DNA from: Pseudorhodobacter antarcticus
GTDB taxonomy: Bacteria > Pseudomonadota > Alphaproteobacteria > Rhodobacterales > Rhodobacteraceae
Direction: 5' to 3'
Length of the DNA: 64,000 bases
Assembly (NCBI RefSeq): GCF_900110135.1
Contig: NZ_FOCO01000003.1
Coordinates: 62,001 to 126,000 of the forward strand
Shown: positions 52,450 to 62,566 of the stretch, one piece after another
Layout of the letters: each line of letters opens with the position of its first letter
Position numbering within the stretch: position 1 is the stretch's first letter
Translations under genes and position numbers: made by a program
Notes under the pieces: model-generated
Seen by the model: only the letters and a program-made list of their open reading frames with translations
Told to the model about the DNA's origin: nothing
Database searches by the model: none

Positions 52450-53790
52450 GTGCTGAAGCGCCTTTCTTATCGGATCAACACAGCGGTGGGCCGCTATTTC
52501 CCTGAACAACGGCTGTTCTTGAAATCTGATTCTGATACGCGCTTTATCCGCCTTCAACCCGTGACCCAAGCGGTTGCGGTGACAGTGGGGGCCTTGTGTT
52601 TGGGGTGGACGATTCTGGCGACATCCATTCTGATGATGGAATCGATTTCCGCAGGATCGGGGCGTGACCAAGCGCAAAGGCAACAAGCGCTGTACGAGGC
52701 GCGGCTGAATGCGCTGTCGGCGGACCGCGATTTGCGCGCCGAAGAAGCGGTGCGCGCCCAAGAGCGTTTCAACTTGGCATTGAAAGAAGTCAGCGACATG
52801 CAAAGCCGCCTTTTGGCGTCCGAGGATGGGCGGCGCGAGATGGAAACCGGGATTGACGTGATCCAAAGCACGCTGCGCCGCACGATCAAAGAACGCGATG
52901 AAGCGCGGGCCGAAAAAGAAACGCTGACCGCATCCTTGCAGGCGCAAACCGGGTCGGGCCGCACCAACCAAGGCCGCGTGCGTGACGCCGATGCCACTGT
53001 TGAAATTCTGGCCGAGGCGCTGGCGGGCACCGCACAACAGCGCGACAGCATGGCCGTGGTCGCCATGGCCGCCAAGGAAGAAACCGACGCGCTTGCCGTG
53101 CAGAAAAAAGCGCTGGAAACCAAGAACGACGTGATTTTCGCCAAGCTGGAAGAGGCTGTGACCATTTCGATGGAACCCTTGGACAAGATGTTTCGCGCAG
53201 CGGGCATGTCGCCCGATGATTTGCTGAAATCTGTGCGGCGCGGATATTCCGGCCAAGGCGGGCCGCTGACGCCGTTCAGCCTGTCGACCAAGGGCGAAAA
53301 GTTAAGCAATGATGAAATTCGCGCCAATGCGATTTTGCAAGGTTTGGACCGGATGAACCTGTACCGCCTTGCCGCCGCCAAATCGCCTTTTGCGTCGCCC
53401 ATCAAATCGGCGTTCCGCTTTACCTCTGGTTTTGGGTATCGCCGTGACCCCAAAGGGGCTGGCACCCGGATGCACGCGGGCACCGATTTCGCGGCGAGCC
53501 ATGGCACGCCGATTTATGCAACCGCTGATGGTGTTGTGACAATGGCAGGCTGGAATTCCGGCTATGGCCGCCAAGTTAAAATCCAGCACGAGTTTGGAAT
53601 TGAGACAAGTTACGCCCATCAGTCAAATATCCGCGTCAAAGTTGGACAAAGGGTATCGCGTGGCGAGCGTATCGGTGATATGGGAAGTTCAGGCCGGTCT
53701 ACTGGCACTCATCTTCACTACGAGGTTCGGATCGGGGGCAAACCTGTTAACCCGATGACCTTTATCAAGGCAGCGACAGATGTTTTCTAA
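52450..53790 (+). CDS. M23 family metallopeptidase with coiled coil
   Basis: The 446-residue protein has a short cytoplasmic part, one membrane helix (about residues 36-58, AVAVTVGALCLGWTILATSIL), a long coiled coil (65-250) and a C-terminal LytM domain. Zinc ligands are visible: HAGTDFA (His, Asp) and THLHYEVR. It should cleave peptidoglycan crosslinks. The start is GTG 52450 because VLKRLSYRINTAVGRYFPEQ matches family starts; the frame's earlier GTG 52387 adds an unlike leader. It overlaps the bactofilin gene by 11 bases. Confidence 0.9.
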   Translation: MLKRLSYRINTAVGRYFPEQRLFLKSDSDTRFIRLQPVTQAVAVTVGALCLGWTILATSILMMESISAGSGRDQAQRQQALYEARLNALSADRDLRAEEAVRAQERFNLALKEVSDMQSRLLASEDGRREMETGIDVIQSTLRRTIKERDEARAEKETLTASLQAQTGSGRTNQGRVRDADATVEILAEALAGTAQQRDSMAVVAMAAKEETDALAVQKKALETKNDVIFAKLEEAVTISMEPLDKMFRAAGMSPDDLLKSVRRGYSGQGGPLTPFSLSTKGEKLSNDEIRANAILQGLDRMNLYRLAAAKSPFASPIKSAFRFTSGFGYRRDPKGAGTRMHAGTDFAASHGTPIYATADGVVTMAGWNSGYGRQVKIQHEFGIETSYAHQSNIRVKVGQRVSRGERIGDMGSSGRSTGTHLHYEVRIGGKPVNPMTFIKAATDVF

Positions 53791-54313
53791 AAGCAAAATC
53801 AACGAACCCGGCCCAAAAGCTGAGGCAGAAAAAACACCCGCACCAGCGGCAACAGCACGCACGGGGATGGAATTCACATCCTCGGCGCCAAAGGCAAAGC
53901 CTGCGGCATCGCTGTTGTCGTCGGATTTGACGATCACCGGCAACCTGCGCACCACGGGTGACATTCAAGTTGAAGGCACGGTTGAAGGCGATATTCGCGC
54001 CCATTTGCTGACTGTTGGCGAAACCGCCACAATCCGTGGTGAAGTGGTTGCCGATGATATCGTGGTCAATGGCCGCGTGATTGGCCGCGTGCGGGGGTTG
54101 AAGGTGCGCCTGACATCGACCGCACGGGTTGAAGGCGACATCATTCACAAATCCATCGCTATCGAATCGGGCGCGCATTTTGAAGGGTCTGTGCAGCGGC
54201 AAGATGACCCGCTGGCGACAGGTCGTATGGCCACGCCTGCGGCAGCAGCAGCGTCCCCTTCCCCACAACAGCCTGCCCCGGCCCCAAAGCCGCCAACAGC
54301 GCAAAACAATTGA
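53780..54313 (+). CDS. Bactofilin
   Basis: The 177-residue protein has a disordered N-terminus, a central right-handed beta-helix repeat (LTITGNLRTTGDIQVEGTVE through VEGDIIHKSIAIESG) and a Pro/Ala tail. Bactofilins polymerise without nucleotides and place cell-wall enzymes; in Hyphomonas and others they work with an M23 peptidase next door. The overlapping start with the M23 gene here argues for the same pairing. A strong terminator follows 25 bases after the stop. Confidence 0.92.
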   Translation: MFSKSKINEPGPKAEAEKTPAPAATARTGMEFTSSAPKAKPAASLLSSDLTITGNLRTTGDIQVEGTVEGDIRAHLLTVGETATIRGEVVADDIVVNGRVIGRVRGLKVRLTSTARVEGDIIHKSIAIESGAHFEGSVQRQDDPLATGRMATPAAAAASPSPQQPAPAPKPPTAQNN

Positions 54314-54337
54314 TCCCTTTGGGATTCGAACGAAATG

Positions 54338-54363
54338 GGCATCCCTGACGGGGTGCCTTTTTT
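54338..54363 (+). terminator. Intrinsic terminator after the bactofilin gene
   Basis: GGCATCCC (54338-54345) pairs with GGGGTGCC (54350-54357) around TGAC, followed by six T. It overlaps the last bases of the convergent DUF2189 gene. Confidence 0.9.
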
Positions 54364-55135
54364 ATGTCAACGCGCGGCGGTACAGGTGCCAAGTGGCATG
54401 GCCCAGCACGGGCAGCACGATAAACAAGCCCAAAAACCCAATTGCGATGCCCGCAAACAGCAGCACAGCAATCATCAGGCCCCAGATCAGCATCCGGCGC
54501 GGGTTGGCCTGCACCACAGACACCGATGTGATCATGGCGGTGATAAAATCCACCTCGCGGTCCAACAACAACGGCAAGCTGACTACGGTCAGCGCGAACA
54601 ACACACCCGCAAACACCGCACCTATCACAGTGCCAACGGCCAGCATGGTCAGGCCATTGACGGTCAAAAACACATCAAACGAACTGCTTATATTGGTCAT
54701 CACCGTCAGCCCCAAGAACAGCGCAAAAATCATATGGGCCAGAAAGTTCCAGAACAGGAAAAACACCACAACCACCACAGCGATGGACGGGATTTGACGG
54801 TCTTTTTGCCGCGCGATCACGCCCAGAACGGCGCGCCATGACAAGGGTTCGCCCGCCTCCAACCGCCGGCTAACCTCATATAACCCGCAAGCAATGAAGG
54901 GCCCAAGGATGGGAAACCCTGCGGCGGCGGGCAGCGTCCACCAAATCTGGCCACTGACGGTCAGCGCGTAAACGATCAACCAGCCGCCCGCAACATAAAC
55001 CCCTGCGAAAAACAACCCAAACATCGGCGCACGGGTGAAATCGCGCCAGCCCGCCAACAAACACGCGCGCAGATCGCCGGGGGCAAGAATAAGCACTTTG
55101 GGTTTGTGCGCAGCGATTGGGGCGGGGTGTGACAT
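54362..55135 (-). CDS. DUF2189 membrane protein
   Basis: The 257-residue protein has about six transmembrane helices (for example FGLFFAGVYVAGGWLIVYAL, IAVVVVVFFLFWNFLAHMIF and MLIWGLMIAVLLFAGIAIGF) and a family start LRACLLAGWRDFTRAP. The topology and the DREVDF motif match DUF2189. The function is unknown; a similar protein is often near cytochrome oxidase genes, not here. GGAGG precedes the ATG. Confidence 0.88.
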   Translation of the reverse strand: MSHPAPIAAHKPKVLILAPGDLRACLLAGWRDFTRAPMFGLFFAGVYVAGGWLIVYALTVSGQIWWTLPAAAGFPILGPFIACGLYEVSRRLEAGEPLSWRAVLGVIARQKDRQIPSIAVVVVVFFLFWNFLAHMIFALFLGLTVMTNISSSFDVFLTVNGLTMLAVGTVIGAVFAGVLFALTVVSLPLLLDREVDFITAMITSVSVVQANPRRMLIWGLMIAVLLFAGIAIGFLGLFIVLPVLGHATWHLYRRALT

Positions 55136-55201
55136 ATGGCCTCCTGTCGGTTGACAGCAGCCTAACCAGCGCGCGCCACAGGGAAAAGCGGTATTTGGGG
55201 G

Positions 55202-56329
55202 TCAGCCCTCGGCGTTCGCCTCGGCCCGGCTTTTGCCTGCGACGTCCATCGCCAAAGTGGCTGCCATGAACTTGTCCAGATCGCCGTCCAGCACCCCTTG
55301 GCTGTCGCTGGTTTCCACCCCGGTGCGCAAATCCTTGACCATTTGGTAAGGTTGCAACACATAGGACCGAATTTGGTTGCCCCAGCCTGCATCGCCCTTG
55401 TTTTCATGGGCGGCGTTGATGGCGGCGTTGCGTTTGTCCAATTCCAACTGGTACAGGCGCGCGCGCAGGGCAACCATACACGCATCGCGGTTTTGGTGCT
55501 GCGATTTCATCGAACTGGTCACGACGATATTGGTGGGCAAGTGGGTGATGCGCACGGCGGAATCGGTGGTGTTGACGTGCTGCCCGCCAGCACCCGAAGA
55601 CCGGTAGGTATCAATCCGAATGTCGCGGTCGGGGATATCAATTTCGATATTGTCATCGACGACCGGATACACCCAGACCGACGAAAACGACGTATGGCGC
55701 CGCGCCGCACTGTCATAAGGGCTGATGCGGACCAAGCGATGCACACCCGATTCCGACTTTAACCAGCCATAGGCGTTGGGGCCGCTAATCTTGTAGGCGG
55801 CGGATTTGATCCCCGCCTCTTCGCCATCCGACATGGATTGCAATTCAACCTTATAGCCCTTTTTCTCGGCCCAACGCACATACATGCGCGCCAGCATCGA
55901 CGCCCAATCACAGCTTTCGGTGCCGCCCGCGCCCGCGTTCACCTCTAGGAAGGTGTCGTTGCCATCGGCCTCACCGTTCAGCAGCGCTTCCAGCTCCTTG
56001 CCACGGGCAAGTTCCAGCAGGGCGCGCAAAGCATCCTCGGCCTCGATCACGATCTCGGTGTCGCCCTCGGCCTCACCCAGCTCGATCAAGTCCGTGTTGT
56101 CGCGCAGGCCGGTTTCAATCAGTTGGTAGGTGGAAAGCTGGTCCAGAATGGCTTGGCGTTCGCGCATCAGCTTTTGCGCCTTGGCAGGGTCATTCCACAG
56201 ATCGGGGTTTTCGATCATGGCGTTGAATTCTTCCAACCGATGCGGCGCGGTTTCCAAATCCATCCGCTGCCCCAAAAGAGACAGCGATTTGCGGATGGTT
56301 TCCACATTGGACAGGGTTTCGGCGCGCAT
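55202..56329 (-). CDS. prfB: Peptide chain release factor 2
   Basis: RF2 ends translation at UGA and UAA. The 375-residue protein has the GGQ motif in [17 protein letters not shown] and the recognition loop [18 protein letters not shown] in place of the SPF of E. coli. No in-frame UGA or CUUUGA slip site is seen, so there is no programmed frameshift. [16 protein letters not shown] at 56329 is used; the frame opens at 56428 with an Arg/Pro leader. Confidence 0.96.
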   Translation of the reverse strand: MRAETLSNVETIRKSLSLLGQRMDLETAPHRLEEFNAMIENPDLWNDPAKAQKLMRERQAILDQLSTYQLIETGLRDNTDLIELGEAEGDTEIVIEAEDALRALLELARGKELEALLNGEADGNDTFLEVNAGAGGTESCDWASMLARMYVRWAEKKGYKVELQSMSDGEEAGIKSAAYKISGPNAYGWLKSESGVHRLVRISPYDSAARRHTSFSSVWVYPVVDDNIEIDIPDRDIRIDTYRSSGAGGQHVNTTDSAVRITHLPTNIVVTSSMKSQHQNRDACMVALRARLYQLELDKRNAAINAAHENKGDAGWGNQIRSYVLQPYQMVKDLRTGVETSDSQGVLDGDLDKFMAATLAMDVAGKSRAEANAEG

Positions 56330-56436
56330 TGGGGTGTTTCCTTCAGGGGGTCTTTTGCGACTTGGTCTTAACGGGTTGGGGTATGACGCGCAAGGCGGCC
56401 CCTGCAAGGCCGCCTCTATACAAATCACATGACAGG

Positions 56437-58983
56437 TTAATAAAGCCCGCCCGAACTGACCGACCCAAAGTTCGCCTTTTTTGGCAAGGCCTTGGTCTTG
56501 CCGCTGGCCGTGGTCACGGTATTGGTCGCCGGGCCATCATCGCTTTCGCCATAGGCAAACAGCGGCAGGTTGGACCCCATGCCAAAGCCGCCATCAACCA
56601 TGGCACCTATGCCCAAAATCGGGTCCTCTCCCTCGCGGAAATACTCGGACACCACGTTCGGCCCGCTGGCATCATCAGGCAGCAGCGCCCCGGTAAACCG
56701 GTCGATTTTCTTGAAATAACCGCCCGGTGGCACCTTAAATTTGGTGCCGCCATACTTGGTCACCGCCTTTTGCATAAAGCGTTCAAACACTGGGCCGCAG
56801 ACCGTGCCACCATATGCCGACCCCATAGAGCGCGGGTTGTCATAGCCGATATAGCAACCAGCCGCGATGTTGGACGAAAAGCCCACAAACCACACATCCT
56901 TGGCATCGTTGGTCGTGCCGGTCTTGCCAGCAATTGGCACGGGCAGGTTAATGCCCTTGGCCGTGCCGCGCTGCACCACACCTTCCAACATCGAGGTCAG
57001 CTGATAGGCGGTGATCGCATCCATCACGCGTTCGCGGTTGGACGTAATATTGGGCAATTCGCGCGGGTTCAGCGATGCCAACTGGCAATCATTACACACG
57101 CGCTGGTCGTGGCGGTAAATCGTTTTGCCATAGCGGTCTTGGACACGGTCCACCAAGGTGGGTTCCACCCGTTCGCCCCCATTCGCAAACATTGCATAGG
57201 CGGCGACCATTTTGAACAAAGTGGTTTCTTCTGACCCCAAAGAGTTCGCCAAAAACTGCCCCATGCGGTCATAAACCCCAAAGCGTTCGGCATAGCTTGC
57301 AACCACGTCCATGCCAATTTCTTCGGCAATCCGCACGGTCATCAAGTTGCGCGACTGTTCAATCCCGGTGCGCAGCGTGGTGGGCCCATAGTATTTGTCG
57401 GATGAATTGCGTGGCCGCCAGATGCCTTGGGGGGTGTTCACCTCAATCGGGGCATCGACGACGATGGTCGCAGGGGTAAAGCCGCTGTCGAGTGCTGCCG
57501 CAAACACAAAAGGTTTGAAGCTGGAGCCGGGTTGACGCTGCGCCTGGGTCGCGCGGTTAAAGACGGAATGTTGGTACGAAAACCCGCCCTGCATCGCCAA
57601 AACGCGGCCCGAATCCACGTCCATCGCCATAAACGCGCCTTCAACTTCGGGCACTTGGCGCAAGGTCCAGCGAATAAAGCTGCCATCCGCATCCTTGGTC
57701 ATGGCGCGGATATGCACCACGTCGCCCACCGACACCAAATCGCCCGCAACCCGCGCTTTTTTCCCCAAACGCCCGTCCGATTGGCGTTTGCGTGCCCAAG
57801 TCACATCCTCGGCCGGGATGGTGCCAAGGTCTGCCACCCGTTCGATGCCAACGGTCGCATCGGTTTCGCCCACGGCCAGCACCACAGCAGGCCGCCAGCC
57901 GTCAATATCGCGGGCAATATCGGTGGCGGCCAAGGCGTCACGCCAGCTTTCCTCGGACGACAAAAGGCTGGGGTCGATGGTCTTGCGGGTGCCGTTCCAA
58001 ACGCCAATGCCGCGGTCAAAATTTTCAAGCCCGGCTTGCAGCGCTTTTGCCGCCTCGGCCTGCAATTCGCGGTCGACGGTGGCGCGGATGGTCAGGCCAC
58101 CGCCGAAAAATTCATCCTCTCCAAAGGTGCCGGACAATTGGCGGCGGATTTCATCGGTGAAATAATCGCGTGGCGGCAAAGCATCGCGAAACGCCGGATA
58201 ATCGCCATTTTGCACGGATTTCAGCGGCAGTTCTTTTTCCGCTCGGTAAACATCCTCAGAAATATAGCCGTTTTGCCACATTTCGCGCAGCACATAATCG
58301 CGGCGTTCGGTCACGCGCTGTTTGGCGGTGACGGGATGATAGCGCCCCGGCGCTTGCGGCATGGATGCCAGCATTGCCGCCTCATGCGGGGCAAGTTGTC
58401 CCAGCGTTTTGTTGAAATACGTCTGCGCGGCGGCGGCCACCCCGTAAGAGTTTTGACCGAGGAAAATTTCGTTCAAATAGAGTTCAAGAATACGGTCCTT
58501 GGACAGTGTCTCTTCAATCCGCGTGGCCAGAATGATCTCTTTGATCTTGCGTTCGGCCTTGCGTTCGCCGCCCAGCAAAAAGTTTTTCATCACCTGCTGC
58601 GTGATGGTGGACGCACCGCGCACGGTTTCGCCACGGGTTTTGATCGCCTCGACCGCCGCCGCCGCGATGCCGCGCGCATCATAGCCGTGGTGGGTGTAAA
58701 AGTTTTTATCCTCGGCACTGATAAACGCGTTTTTGACCAAATCGGGAATTTCTTGCGAGCTGGCAAAAATTCGGCGTTCTTTGGCAAATTCGTCCATCAT
58801 CGCCCCTTCGCCGGAATAAATCCGGCTGATGGTGGGCGGGCTGTATTGCGCAAGGCTTTCGTGGCTGGGCAAGTCCTTGCTGTACATGTAAAAAACCGCG
58901 CCAATCGACAGCGCGACAAAGAACAAACCCATCGTCACAAGGGTGAACAGGCCGCCAAAAAATGAACCGATAAACCTGATCAC
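56437..58983 (-). CDS. mrcA: Penicillin-binding protein 1A
   Basis: This bifunctional wall synthase has a glycosyltransferase and a transpeptidase domain. It is 848 residues from GTG 58983 ([13 protein letters not shown], the family start). An N-terminal membrane helix is followed by the GT51 motifs ([14 protein letters not shown] with catalytic Glu, GASTITQQ), an OB-like insert and the SxxK motif GSSFKP, SRN and KTGTT. The frame opens at 59040. A Cys-rich loop (CNDCQLASL) is present late in the transpeptidase. The next gene is an amidase, so this is a wall-remodelling pair. Confidence 0.96.
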   Translation of the reverse strand: MIRFIGSFFGGLFTLVTMGLFFVALSIGAVFYMYSKDLPSHESLAQYSPPTISRIYSGEGAMMDEFAKERRIFASSQEIPDLVKNAFISAEDKNFYTHHGYDARGIAAAAVEAIKTRGETVRGASTITQQVMKNFLLGGERKAERKIKEIILATRIEETLSKDRILELYLNEIFLGQNSYGVAAAAQTYFNKTLGQLAPHEAAMLASMPQAPGRYHPVTAKQRVTERRDYVLREMWQNGYISEDVYRAEKELPLKSVQNGDYPAFRDALPPRDYFTDEIRRQLSGTFGEDEFFGGGLTIRATVDRELQAEAAKALQAGLENFDRGIGVWNGTRKTIDPSLLSSEESWRDALAATDIARDIDGWRPAVVLAVGETDATVGIERVADLGTIPAEDVTWARKRQSDGRLGKKARVAGDLVSVGDVVHIRAMTKDADGSFIRWTLRQVPEVEGAFMAMDVDSGRVLAMQGGFSYQHSVFNRATQAQRQPGSSFKPFVFAAALDSGFTPATIVVDAPIEVNTPQGIWRPRNSSDKYYGPTTLRTGIEQSRNLMTVRIAEEIGMDVVASYAERFGVYDRMGQFLANSLGSEETTLFKMVAAYAMFANGGERVEPTLVDRVQDRYGKTIYRHDQRVCNDCQLASLNPRELPNITSNRERVMDAITAYQLTSMLEGVVQRGTAKGINLPVPIAGKTGTTNDAKDVWFVGFSSNIAAGCYIGYDNPRSMGSAYGGTVCGPVFERFMQKAVTKYGGTKFKVPPGGYFKKIDRFTGALLPDDASGPNVVSEYFREGEDPILGIGAMVDGGFGMGSNLPLFAYGESDDGPATNTVTTASGKTKALPKKANFGSVSSGGLY

Positions 58984-59091
58984 GGCAGCGTCCCCATGTT
59001 TTCCAACCTGTCCTATATACCGCATATAGCGTGGGGTCAAAAGCTGTCCCCTGCGTTAAGGAGTATTTTTGCTGATTTTTGCGTGAACGGG

Positions 59092-60357
59092 TCAGGGTTT
59101 TGGAACGCCCGCCCCACCAACCCCGGCCAGCGCGGCCTCGGTATCGGCCCATTGCGCTAGGCCGGTTTGCAGCGCGCCCGCCATCCGCGCCCGCCACGCA
59201 GGGTCCGTCAACCGCGCCAGATCGCGCGCTGACGATAAAAACCCCAATTCGATCAATAAAGACGGGATATCGGGACTTTTCAGCACCGAAAACCCACCCG
59301 ATTGGATGGGTCTGCGGTGCATCCGCAACCCTTCGGCCTTGATGCTGGTTTTCAACGCCTCGGCCAAACGGTCCACGCGGGGGGCATTTTCGGTGCGCGC
59401 CATGTCCATCAAAACATTGGCGATCAGATCATCTTGTTCGGTCAAATCGACGCCGGCCAGCAAATCATCGCGGTCGTGGCGTTCGGCCAATGTGCGGGTG
59501 GCGGCATCGCTTGCTTCATCGGACAGGGTGTAAAGGGTGGCGCCCGACGCGTCCCCTTCGGCCAGCGCATCGGCGTGCAGCGATAACAGCACATGAGCGC
59601 CCGCCGCCCGCGCGATGGAAATGCGCGCCTCCAGTGGAACAAACACATCATCATCGCGGGTTAAAATCACCAAGGCATTGCCGCTGCGTTGCAACACCTC
59701 TTTGAATTCGCGCGCAAATGTCAGCATCAAATCCGCCTCGCGCAGCCCGTCACGTTCGGCACCCGGGTCAAGGCCGCCGTGGCCGGGGTCCAGCACCACA
59801 ACCAAAGGGCCAACGCCGCGCGGGGTGATTTTGGGCAAATCGGCGGGTTTGGGCGGCACCCAAGCCTCGGGTTCGGGCTTGGCGGCCAGCAAGGCAAATT
59901 CGGCGGCGTCAATCGGGGCCAGCGTCACGTCAATCATGGTGGCGCCGTTTTCGGTGGTCATACCCGCCCCTGCCACGCCGTAAGGCCCGGTCAGTTCCAA
60001 CACCAAGCGCGACCAGCCCGGTCGAAACACACCCGCGCGCAGGTCCGCAACCCGATCGGCATCGCGCGTCATGTCGATGATTTGTGAAAAATCCACCTCG
60101 CGCGTGTCCAAGATCAGGCGCGGCGGGTTGTCCAGCACCCGCACCCGCCACGGCACGGGTTGCGAAATGGCAAGGCGCAAGACCACCCCCCGCCCTTTAT
60201 CACTAAGGCTGGACGCGCTTGCATCCAACCGGGCGATGGCAGACAGGGTTTGCGCGGGTTGGGTTTGCACAGATTGGCTTTGCCAAAGTTGGGTTTGCCC
60301 CGCCACAGGCGCGCCCAGCATAAAGATCACGGCCAAAAAGGCCAAAACTGCCCGCAT
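59092..60357 (-). CDS. N-acetylmuramoyl-L-alanine amidase (AmiC type)
   Basis: The 421-residue secreted amidase has a signal peptide (MRAVLAFLAVIFMLGAPVAG), an AMIN domain (residues 45-165, localisation) and the amidase_3 domain. Zinc and catalytic residues are in LDPGHGGLDPGAERDGLREAD, SLHADALAEG and LIELGFLSS. AmiC-type enzymes split septal peptidoglycan and need an EnvC-like activator. It stands upstream of PBP1A on the same strand, 108 bases apart. A start at 60396 is less likely. Confidence 0.93.
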   Translation of the reverse strand: MRAVLAFLAVIFMLGAPVAGQTQLWQSQSVQTQPAQTLSAIARLDASASSLSDKGRGVVLRLAISQPVPWRVRVLDNPPRLILDTREVDFSQIIDMTRDADRVADLRAGVFRPGWSRLVLELTGPYGVAGAGMTTENGATMIDVTLAPIDAAEFALLAAKPEPEAWVPPKPADLPKITPRGVGPLVVVLDPGHGGLDPGAERDGLREADLMLTFAREFKEVLQRSGNALVILTRDDDVFVPLEARISIARAAGAHVLLSLHADALAEGDASGATLYTLSDEASDAATRTLAERHDRDDLLAGVDLTEQDDLIANVLMDMARTENAPRVDRLAEALKTSIKAEGLRMHRRPIQSGGFSVLKSPDIPSLLIELGFLSSARDLARLTDPAWRARMAGALQTGLAQWADTEAALAGVGGAGVPKP

Positions 60358-60414
60358 CACACCTGCCCCCGTTTTTAGGCGCCCTTTATCGCGCAAAGGC
60401 GGTAAAAAGTAAAT

Positions 60415-61578
60415 TCACAGCTTGGCGGGTTTGTGCTGATACGTCGCCATAAAGGCTTGCAGCCGCGCAATCCCTTCGACAATTTCCGGCGTGCTGCGGG
60501 CATAGGAAAACCGCAAGGTTTGCCCGCCGCGAATGGGGTCAAAATCCAGCCCCGGTGTGACGGCCACGCCCGCTTGGTCCAAAATCTGCGCGCAAAACGA
60601 CAGGCTGTCACCCGTTAAATCCGCCACATCGGCATAGATGTAGAATGCCCCATCGGGGGGGGCGATTTTGGTGAAACCTGCCGCTGCCAATCCGTCCAGC
60701 ATCAACTGGCGGTTGGTGGCGTAAACGGTGCGGTTCGCCTCCAATGCATCAATACAGTCCAGTGCCGCAAGCGCCGCGATTTGGCTGGCATGGGGCGGGC
60801 AAATGAACATGTTCTGCGCCAGCCGTTCAATCGCGCGCACATGATCTGCGGGCACCACCATCCACCCCACGCGCCAACCTGTCATGCTGAAATATTTGGA
60901 AAATGAATTGATCACATAGGCCTGATCGCTGATTTCCAGCGCCGATGTCGCGCGCTCATTGTAATGCAGCCCGTGGTAAATCTCATCCGAGACAAAGGCG
61001 ATGCCCCGCGCGGCGCAATGGTCCATCAGCGCCTTTAACGCGTCATGCGACAACATGGTGCCGGACGGATTGCCGGGGCTGGCCACGATCAACCCCGCTA
61101 TATCCACGCCTGCCAAATCCGCCGGGGTAGGCTGCAAACGATTGGCGGCACTGGTGGGGATGCCCACGGGGGTCAACGACAACGCGCGCAGAATTTGGCG
61201 ATAGGAGGGATAGCCGGGTTCGCCCAACCCCACACGGTCGCCCGCCTCAAACAGCGCGGTGAACGCCAGCAAAAACGCGGCGGAGGAGCCGGAGGTGACG
61301 ATCACCCGCGCCGGGTCAAGATCCACCCCGTACCAACGCTGGTAAAGCGCGGCGATGCCTGCCCGCAATTCCGGCAACCCAAGTGCCACGGTATACCCCA
61401 GCGCGCCCTGCCCCATCGCAACCGCCACCGCATCGCAGGCGGCTTGTGGTGCCCCGGTGCCGGGCTGGCCCACCTCCATATGAATGATGCTGCGCCCTGC
61501 CGCTTCATGCGCGCGCGCCGCCTCCATCACATCCATCACGATGAACGGATCGACATTGCCTCGGTGTGATGTGCGCAT
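60415..61578 (-). CDS. PLP-dependent aminotransferase, class I/II
   Basis: The 387-residue fold-type I aminotransferase has GQPGTGAPQAA near residue 38, VASPGNPSGTML, DEIYHGLHY, the PLP Lys in SFSKYFSMTGWRVGW and the C-terminal LRFSYARS. The substrate is not clear; aspartate or aromatic amino acids are possible. The ATG 61578 (MRTSHRGNVDPFIVMDVMEA) is used over the frame start at 61635. It is divergent from the DsbA-like gene. Confidence 0.92.
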   Translation of the reverse strand: MRTSHRGNVDPFIVMDVMEAARAHEAAGRSIIHMEVGQPGTGAPQAACDAVAVAMGQGALGYTVALGLPELRAGIAALYQRWYGVDLDPARVIVTSGSSAAFLLAFTALFEAGDRVGLGEPGYPSYRQILRALSLTPVGIPTSAANRLQPTPADLAGVDIAGLIVASPGNPSGTMLSHDALKALMDHCAARGIAFVSDEIYHGLHYNERATSALEISDQAYVINSFSKYFSMTGWRVGWMVVPADHVRAIERLAQNMFICPPHASQIAALAALDCIDALEANRTVYATNRQLMLDGLAAAGFTKIAPPDGAFYIYADVADLTGDSLSFCAQILDQAGVAVTPGLDFDPIRGGQTLRFSYARSTPEIVEGIARLQAFMATYQHKPAKL

Positions 61579-61701
61579 GATTGGCCCTTTGGTTTGACTG
61601 GTCACGGGCATTTTGGTTGCCCTGCCCCCCTGCAATCGGGCATGAGGGGGAAAAGGTCAACAATCAGCCCGCACCTGCGGGATGTGAAAACGGAGCAGAA
61701 C

Positions 61702-62445
61702 ATGAAAAAACTGATCGCCACCACCGCCCTTGCCTTGGCACTGGCCACGCCCGCGCTGGCGCAAAGCACAATGACAGACGCCGCGCGCACCGATTTTCGC
61801 ACCGAGGTCCGCGCCTATCTGATGGAAAACCCCGAGGTGCTGATGGAGGCAATTGCGGTGCTGGAAGATCGGCGCAATTCCGATGCGGTCGCAGGCGATC
61901 TGGAAATGCTGCGCGTCAACGCGGATGAGATTTTCAACGACCCTGCAAGCTGGGTTGGTGGCAACCCCGACGGCGACATCACTTTGGTCGAATTCATGGA
62001 TTACCGCTGTGGATATTGCAAAAAAGCGTTTGAGGAAGTGTCGGAACTGATCAAATCCGATGGCAATATCCGCTTTGTTGTCAAAGAGTTCCCGATTTTG
62101 GGCGAACAATCCGAAATGGCATCCCGCTTTGCCGTGGCGACCTTGCAAGTCGCGGGTGCCGATGCTTATGAGGCGGTGCATGACGCGTTGATGGTGATGC
62201 GCGCAGAGGTGAGTGTGGAAACGCTGACCGCCCTTGGCAATGATGCCGGGCTGGCCGATGTGGCCGCCGTGGTGGCACGGATGAACGCGCCCGAGGTAAC
62301 AGCCGTGATCGAGGCGAACCGCGCGCTGGCCACCCGGATGGACATCAACGGCACCCCGACCTTTGTGATCGACCAGACATTGGTGCGCGGTTATGTGCCA
62401 TTGGACGGGATGCGGCAGATTGTGGAAGGCCAGCGCAAAGGCTGA
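61702..62445 (+). CDS. DsbA-like thiol:disulfide protein (DsbA family, Com1-type)
   Basis: The 247-residue periplasmic protein has a signal peptide (cut after ALA, residue 20), a helical N-terminal domain and a thioredoxin fold with CGYC at residues 103-106 and the cis-Pro loop NGTPTFV. It should form or shuffle disulfides in exported proteins. The CGYC dipeptide and N-terminal helical region fit the Com1/ScsC-like group of DsbA. The frame opens at 61594; the ATG 61702 gives the signal peptide. Confidence 0.92.
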   Translation: MKKLIATTALALALATPALAQSTMTDAARTDFRTEVRAYLMENPEVLMEAIAVLEDRRNSDAVAGDLEMLRVNADEIFNDPASWVGGNPDGDITLVEFMDYRCGYCKKAFEEVSELIKSDGNIRFVVKEFPILGEQSEMASRFAVATLQVAGADAYEAVHDALMVMRAEVSVETLTALGNDAGLADVAAVVARMNAPEVTAVIEANRALATRMDINGTPTFVIDQTLVRGYVPLDGMRQIVEGQRKG

Positions 62446-62456
62446 TGTTGGCGGCC

Positions 62457-62556
62457 AGCGCCGGGGGGCTTTACGGTCCCCCCGCGTTGGTTGGTTTTTG
62501 ACCTAAGGGCACACAAACCGCCGCCACAGTTAGGTATTTTTACCAAGATGAATTGG
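62457..62556. repeat. Intergenic repeat element, copy 2 (longer)
   Basis: It shares AGCGCCGGGGGGCTTT at the start and AGGTATTTT..CCAAGATGAA at the end with copy 1, but an extra stretch of about 40 bases (including GGTTT/AAACC arms) separates them. It fills the convergent gap between the DsbA-like gene and ispG. Confidence 0.65.
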
Positions 62557-62566
62557 TGGCGTATGC

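Noticed and set aside
55202-56428. Programmed frameshift in prfB
   Set aside because: The reading frame is continuous from ATG 56329 with no in-frame UGA or CUUUGA slip site.
57427-58965. 512-residue open frame on the plus strand
   Set aside because: It is antisense to PBP1A, is rich in Arg/His/Gly, has no recognisable domain, and the minus-strand frame has all penicillin-binding motifs.
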